From CAZFBR01 sp035353495 [NCBI: uncultured bacterium] (GTDB lineage: Bacteria; DAOPZR01): DNA of 14,926 nucleotides. This document shows, one piece after another, positions 7,843 to 13,847 of this stretch. Numbering within the stretch: position 1 is the first letter of the stretch; the number at the start of each line of letters is the position of its first letter. The notes beneath the pieces are model-generated. The model saw only the letters and a program-made list of their open reading frames with translations. It was not told the origin of the DNA and searched no databases. Location of the stretch: positions 1-14,926 of the forward strand of contig CAZFBR010000063.1 in assembly GCA_964517215.1 (NCBI GenBank). Reading direction: 5' to 3'. The translations under genes and the position numbers were made by a program.

Positions 7843-7847
7843 TGGCT

Positions 7848-8219
7848 ATGGCCAATATCCTCATTGTTGATGACAATTACCGCATCCGCAAGCTGTTGAG
7901 CGACATTCTCTCGATGCGTGACTTTACGGTGTTCGAGGCGGGCACGCCGGCCGAAGCGCGCGCCATCCTCGCCAGCCATCAGCTCGATCTCATCTTCCTC
8001 GATATCATGCTCCCCGACACCAACGGATTTGTCCTCTGCGCGGAGATTCGCGCCACCCCCGCCATCAGCCATATCCCCGTCATCATCACCACCGGTTTGG
8101 CCGACCGCGAGGATGTCGTCAAAGCGCATCAGGCAGGCGCCAGCGACTACATGGTCAAGCCCTTCACCCTGATCACCGTCATGGAGAAAGTCGACAAGTA
8201 CCTGCCCGGCACCGCGTAA
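7848..8219 (+). CDS. Receiver-only (CheY-like) response regulator
   Basis: A 123-residue protein consisting of a single receiver domain, the usual length for CheY-like proteins. All active-site positions are visible: D8/D9 in ILIVDDN, the phospho-acceptor D52 in IFLDIMLPD, T81/T82 in VIITTGLAD, and K104 in YMVKPFT. There is no output domain, so it must act by contact with another protein or as a phosphate relay. Its start is fixed by GGAGG five bases upstream. It is the only rightward gene in the window. It is divergent from the CARF-HEPN gene, with 111 bases between the two start codons, and its stop lies seven bases from the stop of the convergent glycosyltransferase gene. No kinase or phosphatase gene is present in the window, so the partner is unknown. 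Confidence 0.92.
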   Translation: MANILIVDDNYRIRKLLSDILSMRDFTVFEAGTPAEARAILASHQLDLIFLDIMLPDTNGFVLCAEIRATPAISHIPVIITTGLADREDVVKAHQAGASDYMVKPFTLITVMEKVDKYLPGTA

Positions 8220-8226
8220 CCGCCGG

Positions 8227-9360
8227 TCAGCGGGTAAGGTCGGCCAGCAGCGACCGCACCCGGCCGGAAAACACCCCCCGGCTGTGTTCGCGCTCATAAT
8301 ACGCGCGCCCCGCCGCGCCGAGCGCCGCCCGCCGCGGCTCGTCCTGCAGCAGTTGCGCGGCCAGGCCGGCCAGTTCCGGCGCGGTCTCAGCCACCAGCAG
8401 GCCGTCCGCCTGTTCCAGACCCTCCCGACCGACGGGGGTCGTCACCACCGGCAGGCCGTACCCCAGCGCCTCAACAATTTTGGTCTTGATCCCGCTCCCC
8501 GCCCGCAGGGGGATGAGCGCAAGCCGCACCCGCCGCAGATACGGCGCCACATCGGGGACGGTGCCGGTGACCGTAATCAGCGGATCCTGGTCCGCGAGGG
8601 CGCGAATGTCCGCCGGCGGCCGGCGGCCGACGATATACAGCTGCAGCGCGGGAAACTGCGCGCGCAGCGCAGGGAACCCCTCACGCATGAACCAGCGCAG
8701 GCCGTCGGCGTTGGGTGCATGGTCGAGTGCGCCGACAAAGGCGATCGCCTGCCCGTCCGCCGCCGGCCGGACGGCGTCAGCCACCGGCACATGCACCGGC
8801 ACCACCTGCACCCGCTTCTCCGGCAGGTCGCGCTGCAGCCGCTCCGCATCACGCGCGCAGATGGCCAGCGGATAATCGACCTGCGCGAGCAGCCGCAGCT
8901 CCCAGTCGCGGCAGTGTGACCAGTCGGACTCGCCGGCACTGCGGCGGCGCCGGTATTCGAGATCCACCGCCAGCGCCGCGGTCTTTACCCGGCGCAGTTC
9001 GCGCAACTGTTCGACGTACAGTGCCATGAACCAGAAGACAAAGAGCACCAGGTCGGGGCGCAGGGCAACCAGCTGCCGCCGCAGTTCCGCTTTCATCCCC
9101 GACGCATAATGGTGGTTCACCACTGCCGGCGCCGCCGCGTATTCAGGCAGTGTCTCCTGCGTGCCTTTGAGCATGGTGACAGACGCGGCCGGCGGGCGCA
9201 GGCCGTCCGCCAGCGCCGCGGTCTGCCCGGCCCCGTAGAAACAGAGGAGATGCTGCTCGTAGTCGCCCGCCAGCGCGGTAAGCTGCTGGCAGACCTGAAT
9301 ATCGCCGCCCGTCGTGGGGGGATAGGGGAGGATGGGCGTCACCCAGAGGATTTTCTTCAT
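8227..9360 (-). CDS. Glycosyltransferase family 4-type (GT-B fold)
   Basis: A 377-residue protein from ATG at 9360. The N-terminal half opens with MKKILWVTPILPYPPTTGGD, the acceptor-side Rossmann fold with its Gly-Gly loop. The C-terminal half carries the nucleotide-sugar domain: IAFVGALDHAPNADGLRWF (206-224), LYIVGRRP (241-248), and GSGIKTKIVEALGYGLPVV (288-306), whose E297 fits the conserved acidic residue that contacts the donor. This is the retaining GT-B group that builds lipopolysaccharide, exopolysaccharide or other glycans from NDP-sugars at the cytoplasmic face. The sugar cannot be told. An in-frame TTG at 9384 would add eight residues but has no ribosome-binding site; ATG at 9360 also lacks a clear one and overlaps the TGA (ATGA) of a dubious upstream frame. 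It converges on the receiver-only gene. Confidence 0.88.
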   Translation of the reverse strand: MKKILWVTPILPYPPTTGGDIQVCQQLTALAGDYEQHLLCFYGAGQTAALADGLRPPAASVTMLKGTQETLPEYAAAPAVVNHHYASGMKAELRRQLVALRPDLVLFVFWFMALYVEQLRELRRVKTAALAVDLEYRRRRSAGESDWSHCRDWELRLLAQVDYPLAICARDAERLQRDLPEKRVQVVPVHVPVADAVRPAADGQAIAFVGALDHAPNADGLRWFMREGFPALRAQFPALQLYIVGRRPPADIRALADQDPLITVTGTVPDVAPYLRRVRLALIPLRAGSGIKTKIVEALGYGLPVVTTPVGREGLEQADGLLVAETAPELAGLAAQLLQDEPRRAALGAAGRAYYEREHSRGVFSGRVRSLLADLTR

Positions 9361-9704
9361 GGGTGGTTGACGCTGCCGGACCAAGCCGGACCCGGGCTTG
9401 TCACTGCGTCAGCCGCGCCCCGACTGCTGCTCACGCGCGGCATCGCGCATAGCGCGAATCGGCGCAGGAAACAACAAACAGCGCGCCGTTTGCGCTGCCA
9501 CAGCACCGGACATGCGGTTCCGCATTCGGTGATGCGGATGGTAACGTTCGCAAGCGTCATAAGTGGGTCATTCTCATTGCTGGTTTTGCTGAAGGTCCCG
9601 CCGACAACACCGGTGACAATTCAGCACAAGGCCGCCAGTGAAAAGTAGCGGCCCGCTTTGGGCTCAATTTCCAGCTGTATCCCCAGCTGAAACAAGTAGA
9701 ACAT
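9357..9704 (-). pseudogene. Possible decayed or interrupted short reading frame upstream of the glycosyltransferase
   Basis: From ATG at 9704 the minus strand reads MFYLFQLGIQLEIEPKAGRY, then FSLAALC, then a TGA at 9621-9623. The same frame continues as IVTGVVGGTFSKTSNENDPL and stays open to a TGA at 9357-9359 that overlaps the glycosyltransferase ATG (ATGA). The hydrophobic run on either side of the stop resembles a signal anchor. The last 50 or so residues are rich in Arg and Cys and look less protein-like. It could be a pseudogene, a 27-residue peptide gene, a leader with an ORF from 9560, or chance. I do not recognise a family. The candidate promoter at 9700-9728 would start transcription downstream of the 9704 ATG, which argues against the long form being expressed from it. 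Confidence 0.2.
9512..9537. repeat. Three alternating ATGCGG/CCGCAT blocks forming two alternative hairpins
   Basis: ATGCGG (9512-9517), CCGCAT (9520-9525) and ATGCGG (9532-9537) alternate in orientation. The central block can pair with either neighbour, with a two-base or six-base loop, so the two hairpins exclude each other. They lie in what would be the long leader of the glycosyltransferase transcript. Confidence 0.35.
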
Positions 9705-9728
9705 AGAACCTGTTTGATAGCAAGTCAA
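9700..9728 (-). promoter_or_regulatory. Candidate sigma-70-like promoter for the glycosyltransferase
   Basis: On the minus strand TTGACT (9723-9728) is followed after 17 bases by TATGTT (9700-9705). The match is five of six and four of six to consensus. Transcription would start near 9693, leaving a leader of roughly 330 bases before the ATG at 9360. Confidence 0.35.
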
Positions 9729-9750
9729 GCAACTTTGCAGCGTTGCGTAA

Positions 9751-9775
9751 CCACGTCAAATGCAGCATGACGTGG
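9751..9775. repeat. Perfect inverted repeat CCACGTCA-N9-TGACGTGG
   Basis: Two eight-base arms (9751-9758 and 9768-9775) are exact reverse complements around a nine-base spacer. No T-run follows on either strand, so it is not a classical terminator. A protein-binding site or a Rho-type 3' structure for the envelope cluster are possible. Confidence 0.45.
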
Positions 9776-9869
9776 CGAAGACATCCTGCGGTGAGGCAAG
9801 GCGGGAGCGCCACAGCATGCGTCGGCGAGAGCGAGCACGCTGCATCGGGCTACCCGCACTCGCCGTCTG

Positions 9870-9897
9870 TGCCGGGCGCGGGGCGCCTCGCCCGGCA
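9870..9897. repeat. Perfect inverted repeat TGCCGGGCG-N10-CGCCCGGCA
   Basis: Nine-base GC-rich arms (9870-9878 and 9889-9897) flank a ten-base loop and would make a strong hairpin. It sits about 150 bases beyond the stop of the last envelope gene. No U-tract follows in either direction, so if it ends or protects transcripts it is not by the standard intrinsic mechanism. Confidence 0.4.
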
Positions 9898-10045
9898 TCC
9901 CCCTTCTCCCACGCATCGCCCGCCCCTTGGGCACAAGTCAGCCAGTTCCGCATGCGCGCGGCGCAGATGGATATTGACCATGAACCATCGCGCCAAACGG
10001 ACAGTCAGGCTTGTTCAAGCCAATGCCCCTGCTCACCGCGTCGCT

Positions 10046-10849
10046 TCAGCGGGAATAGCAGTCGTCAAGGCGCAACTGATACGCGTCTGTGCCGCTGTTA
10101 ATAATGTACAACCATTCTTCCTCTGCATCAAGCGCGAACGTCGCATCCGCGCCATACGGCGCGCTGACCCGGGCCAGACATTCCCCTGAATCCCAATCGA
10201 CGATATGCAGGATTGCCCCGATTGTACCATTGGACAACGCCGGGTCGAAGTCGCCAAGTATGAGAATGCGCCGGCGCGCTGCAAGAATGCCATTGCCGTG
10301 AGCATGGTTGCTGCCGGCATCATAGAACCACAGCCGTTCCCCCTGCAGCGTATACTTCGCCGCAGTCAGGCGGCCGGCGCAAGTGCCGCCGGCGATGATG
10401 CCGAAACTCGCCGAATCCTGCACCAATAACGGCTGCGCAAGCTGCTGCCACGGCAATGACAGCGGTCGGGGCATTTGGGGCAGACCCACCTCGACACTGA
10501 CAGGTATTTCGTGTGCTACTGTTACACGCACCTGCGGCTGAGTTTCCGTCACCGTCATATGGTGAACAAATGCTCCGCGCTGCTGCAGTTCGGCAAGTGT
10601 GACCGGCGACAGTTGCGTATGCGCAACCTGTTTGGGACGCAGGTACAGGCACACTGCCAGCAACAGCAGCGGGACAGCAAGCAAGGTGAAAACAGCGATG
10701 CGAAAGCAACCGGCTGTTTTCGGAACAGATTCCGCATCCGGCCTCGGCACAGCAGTTTTCAAGTGTGCGCGCCAGGCCATCATGCCAAATGCCATGAACA
10801 TCAGCACGAGCAAGACCAGCGCCACGCCAAACAGCATCACGATCAGCAT
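10046..10849 (-). CDS. Two-helix membrane protein with a beta-propeller-like periplasmic domain, unknown function
   Basis: A 267-residue protein with no family I recognise. Residues 1-25 form a strong hydrophobic segment (MLIVMLFGVALVLLVLMF), then a basic loop, then a second membrane segment at about 50-70, leaving residues 71-267 probably outside the cytoplasm. Residues 149-264 align by eye with residues 129-243 of the neighbouring ankyrin protein: shared features are a YTLQGERLW/YDYDGDLDW strand, NHAHGNGIL/EHAHAFGLL, and DWDSGE/NWDNGN. The pattern of a D/N-G turn, a Trp and a following His resembles blades of arylsulfotransferase or PQQ-type beta-propellers, which is inference. It is last in the leftward cluster, 48 bases after the ankyrin gene. 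That gap contains TGTTATATT, a possible extended -10, and a TTGATCAA palindrome just before the ATG. Confidence 0.75.
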   Translation of the reverse strand: MLIVMLFGVALVLLVLMFMAFGMMAWRAHLKTAVPRPDAESVPKTAGCFRIAVFTLLAVPLLLLAVCLYLRPKQVAHTQLSPVTLAELQQRGAFVHHMTVTETQPQVRVTVAHEIPVSVEVGLPQMPRPLSLPWQQLAQPLLVQDSASFGIIAGGTCAGRLTAAKYTLQGERLWFYDAGSNHAHGNGILAARRRILILGDFDPALSNGTIGAILHIVDWDSGECLARVSAPYGADATFALDAEEEWLYIINSGTDAYQLRLDDCYSR

Positions 10850-10897
10850 TGATCAATCCGCAATATAACAGTCAAGGGATTCGCACCATACCGACCG

Positions 10898-12544
10898 CTA
10901 TCTGCCTCGGTTTCTGCCGAGGTTCGGGTCCGGCGTTTCTTCCGGCTCATTATGACCCTTCAAGACCAACCCGAGTTCAGTGTGGCTCTTCGCGCCATGC
11001 ACAATAAGCCAGTCAACAATCTTCTGATTAGGATGCTCACGTTGCCTGGCAACATCGAGAACTGTGCCGTGATAATGGTTGTAGGCATTCACATTTGCAC
11101 CATGTTCCACGAGCATTCTGGCGATTTCATACTGGCGCAGTACGTTAGAAAACCGCATAGTGTGAATCAGCGCACTCTCACCTTGAACATCCTGAGCATT
11201 TACGTTGATACCAGCCGCTAACAGCCGGCGCGTTATCGCAAGAACTTGATTCGCTTGTTGGTCCCCCCGTGCCCCATCGCGCACTGACAATAGGGCCGTG
11301 TTGCCACGCTTGTCAGTAGCGTTTAGGTTGGCACCCGCCGCCAACAGCAAACTGACGATTTCTGAGTTTCCTGCCTGTGCCGCCAGCTGCAACGGTGAAT
11401 AACCAGCAATATCTTCCCGCGCATTGACGTCAGCGCCCTTGGCAATAAGCTCAGCAATCAATCCAGCATCGGCGTTGTCATGCCAAAGTAAGTCACATAA
11501 CACCGTCGAACCGCTGTCACTGCCAATTGTTGCACCGTGTGCGAGCGCATAGTGCGCAACCTCGCTGTTTCCCAATTTCGACGCGAGCCACAATATGTGC
11601 GTATAATCGTCATACCCGCATTCGCGTACCAAATAATCGATTGTTTCAACATGGCCGGCACTGAGCGAAACCCGCGCGATATGGCGCATCGCCATTTTGC
11701 GATATCCGCCATTTATCGAAGCGAGAACGGCTTTCATCCCGTCCGTTCTGCCTTGTTTGGCCATTTCACCCAGTCGTTTGAAACGCTCCACCAAACCGGT
11801 TTGCCCCTGCGTCTGCAAATCGATTTTCTGCACGGTGCACGGATAAGTGTCTCCTCGGGATGAACATAAATACAGATACTGGCCGCTTCGGTCCATCGCT
11901 ATACACGACAAACCGATTGCGGCATGCAGCCACCGGACTTGGTTGCCATTATCCCAGTTGAATATCCTTACCGTTGACAAACCCAGCCCGCTATCCCACA
12001 ACCCATTATTCTCAAATTCATAGACAATGACCTTGTCTCCGCTCAACAATCCGAACGCATGCGCGTGTTCACCAGCGCTAACCCGCCAATCAAGGTCACC
12101 GTCATAATCGTATCGTTCGATTTCTATCGGCCCGCATTCGCTAATGATGAGTCCGACATATTCCGCGTCGTGGACCACCGTTGCATTGCGTCTGGGCAGG
12201 ACTACTGTTCCGTCCGGCAAGACGATAGTCATCGCTGCCCCGCCTGTGGTTGCAGTGGGGCCTGGCTGGTGAACGCCTGCTCTGTCTTGCCAAATAGAAT
12301 CCCCGACGTTCTCTTTATTGCAGAATTCTGAGAATGAAGCATACTCAAGCATCACAACGTCGGGAAATTCCAGCGCGTTGATATCGGAGGTCGCTTGCGC
12401 GGAGCGGTCTGCTTCGTAAGTCAGTCGCAATCCCCGTAGCCCAATGTCATAGCCAAAGATTCCGATAAGCAATAGTACGGTCAGCATAACGGATGTCGGA
12501 AACGACCGTCGCTTTCGGAATAGGAGTGCAAACACTCTATTCAT
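10898..12544 (-). CDS. Membrane-anchored ankyrin-repeat protein with N-terminal propeller-like domain
   Basis: A 548-residue protein. After a basic N-terminus (LLFRKRRSF) comes one membrane segment (about 18-35, VMLTVLLLIGIFGYDIGL). A region of beta character (about 100-245) is paralogous to the C-terminal half of the next gene, with EHAHAFGLL at 159-167 and NWDNGN at 196-201. From about 283 to 523 there are around six ankyrin-type helix pairs, clearest at GYSPLQLAAQAGNSEIVSLL (381-400) and in the units ending ANLNATDKRGNTAL, INVNAQDVQGESAL and ANVNAYNHYHGTVL. Ankyrin arrays bind protein partners. With one N-terminal helix the array probably lies in the periplasm, though a reversed topology cannot be excluded. 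The start lies 10 bases after the PepSY-like gene stop, with no clear Shine-Dalgarno, so it is probably read from the same transcript. Confidence 0.85.
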   Translation of the reverse strand: MNRVFALLFRKRRSFPTSVMLTVLLLIGIFGYDIGLRGLRLTYEADRSAQATSDINALEFPDVVMLEYASFSEFCNKENVGDSIWQDRAGVHQPGPTATTGGAAMTIVLPDGTVVLPRRNATVVHDAEYVGLIISECGPIEIERYDYDGDLDWRVSAGEHAHAFGLLSGDKVIVYEFENNGLWDSGLGLSTVRIFNWDNGNQVRWLHAAIGLSCIAMDRSGQYLYLCSSRGDTYPCTVQKIDLQTQGQTGLVERFKRLGEMAKQGRTDGMKAVLASINGGYRKMAMRHIARVSLSAGHVETIDYLVRECGYDDYTHILWLASKLGNSEVAHYALAHGATIGSDSGSTVLCDLLWHDNADAGLIAELIAKGADVNAREDIAGYSPLQLAAQAGNSEIVSLLLAAGANLNATDKRGNTALLSVRDGARGDQQANQVLAITRRLLAAGINVNAQDVQGESALIHTMRFSNVLRQYEIARMLVEHGANVNAYNHYHGTVLDVARQREHPNQKIVDWLIVHGAKSHTELGLVLKGHNEPEETPDPNLGRNRGR

Positions 12545-12554
12545 CGGGCACGTT

Positions 12555-13847
12555 TCAATTCAGCCGTAATCGCCAGACTTCGTCGAAGCAGCCGATAACT
12601 TCCCCGGTCGCGGCGCCAATCAGCACATATTCATAGTTATTGCTGTTGGATATACCCAAGCTGCCGTACGACCTTTCTGTATGGAATTTCACTACCCAGG
12701 CCAGCACATACGGGCCAAAGCGTTGGTAATCGAAGTATCGATAGGCAAAAGCATGACTGGTGTCGCGCCCTTCCTCGTGCACTGCCTGAACGATGGCCAG
12801 CGCGCACCAAGTGTCGGTCACTTGCAGTTCCGGTTCGTCGCTTTCCTTCATTTTGACGCGCAACTGTTCACGCCCCAAGGCAATGGCCTGGTCACGTTCG
12901 ACCCGGACTATAATGTCGGACGGCACGCTGTCGGTCCAATCGTTCGTATAGAACACCATCCGGCCGGACGGGTCAAAGGTCATTTGGATTCGGTTGAAGA
13001 GGTACGGAATGCCACGATACTCCTTGCGCCATGAAAGGGTGCGTTCGGAGAGTGGCACCGCCAGGTCGAGCTGCTCCGGCGCGGATTGCATGACAGCAAT
13101 GCCCGGTCGGTCTGAATCTTTCACCGGCACCGCGCCCGCTGGCACCGTGAGCGCTGCGGCGCATTGTGCCATGCGCCGGTCAAGTGCCTCTGTAGTCAGC
13201 GGGACAGGTACCGGTTCAGTTTCCTCGCCTTCTTTCCAGTAATACTCCGTTTTCTGATATGTGAAACGACGCACTTGACGCCGTTTCGGGTCGACCACAT
13301 ACTCGCCGTAGGGTGGCGAGGAACTGCTATAGCGATGGCGCCCGCCCAGCTGTACGGTCCAGCCCTCTATCACCGGCTCTGCATGGCAGACAAAACCAAG
13401 GTGCCGGTTGAAATCTCGTATGGCTGGCAGCGCCATCTCCATAGCCACCGCATCCCGCTTTTGGAAAGCACGCACGTCGAACGCTTCGCTCTCCTGATAA
13501 AAGCGATATTCCCGGGTAATCGTCATGCCGTAGTTGAACGGGTCTTCACCACGCAGGAGCTTATACACCATCGCCGGGTAGATGATACAGGTGATGAAGA
13601 ATACCGGGATAATGCTCAACAGCAGCAACCGGTCAGCGTCTGTCCTCCCGGCGTTCTTCATGTGCAGCGATACGCGCTGTGCGCAGACGACATAAATCAG
13701 CGCGGTGAGCGGCGGGATCAGGTATTGGAGCAGCATGGTCACCGCCCCGACCTCGGGCTGCTGCTTGGCCAGCAGCAGTCCGAGCGCAATGGCGAGGAGT
13801 ATTCCCAAGAGCGGGTATAGCAGCAGGCGCCGGTCGTTTGCCGTCAT
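12555..13847 (-). CDS. Three-helix membrane protein with PepSY-like C-terminus, unknown function
   Basis: A 430-residue protein. The start at 13847 is chosen because its ATG overlaps the TGA of the upstream gene (ATGA); an in-frame ATG at 13883 would add 12 residues inside that gene. Three hydrophobic segments lie at about 8-27, 36-57 and 73-98, followed by a roughly 330-residue soluble part likely outside the cytoplasm. The last 110 residues follow the PepSY pattern: a helix with IALGREQLRVKM (322-333), strands around YVLAWVVKFHT (380-390), and a closing YEYVLIGAATGEVIGCFDEV (405-424), where the TGEVI turn is the most recognisable element. PepSY domains in other proteins inhibit or bind proteases and act in envelope processes; that role here is inference. 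Base composition is lower in GC than the genes to the left. Confidence 0.8.
   Translation of the reverse strand: MTANDRRLLLYPLLGILLAIALGLLLAKQQPEVGAVTMLLQYLIPPLTALIYVVCAQRVSLHMKNAGRTDADRLLLLSIIPVFFITCIIYPAMVYKLLRGEDPFNYGMTITREYRFYQESEAFDVRAFQKRDAVAMEMALPAIRDFNRHLGFVCHAEPVIEGWTVQLGGRHRYSSSSPPYGEYVVDPKRRQVRRFTYQKTEYYWKEGEETEPVPVPLTTEALDRRMAQCAAALTVPAGAVPVKDSDRPGIAVMQSAPEQLDLAVPLSERTLSWRKEYRGIPYLFNRIQMTFDPSGRMVFYTNDWTDSVPSDIIVRVERDQAIALGREQLRVKMKESDEPELQVTDTWCALAIVQAVHEEGRDTSHAFAYRYFDYQRFGPYVLAWVVKFHTERSYGSLGISNSNNYEYVLIGAATGEVIGCFDEVWRLRLN

Larger units (their letters stand above)
9361..10045. other. Long stretch without a convincing gene
   Basis: About 685 bases separate the glycosyltransferase start from the end of the envelope gene cluster. 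Open frames here have no family resemblance, no ribosome-binding site and no coding-like composition, apart from the doubtful frame at 9357-9704. Visible structure is a candidate leftward promoter (9700-9728), alternating small hairpins (9512-9537), and two perfect inverted repeats (9751-9775 and 9870-9897). GC is lower around 9560-9780 than on either side. No tRNA-like cloverleaf, repeat array or transposase remnant was seen. Confidence 0.6.

Noticed and set aside
8219-8240. Bidirectional terminator between the convergent receiver-only and glycosyltransferase genes
   Set aside because: Only a four-base stem (CCGC/GCGG) can form and no T-run follows on either strand.
7737-8297. Upstream extension of the CARF-HEPN frame by 187 residues
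   Set aside because: It lies antisense to the well-supported receiver-only gene, its sequence is low-complexity (runs of Gly and Asp), and a good Shine-Dalgarno and promoter support the start at 7736.
9621-9623. In-frame TGA as a selenocysteine codon
   Set aside because: No recognisable selenoprotein context or convincing SECIS-like hairpin directly after it was seen, and TGA ends several genes in this window.
9870-9897. Classical Rho-independent terminator for the envelope cluster
   Set aside because: The hairpin is strong but there is no T-tract after it on the minus strand, and it lies well past the stop codon at 10046.
9743-10189. Plus-strand frame of 148 codons reaching into the envelope cluster
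   Set aside because: It has no ribosome-binding site or family resemblance, and its second half is antisense to the small membrane protein gene.
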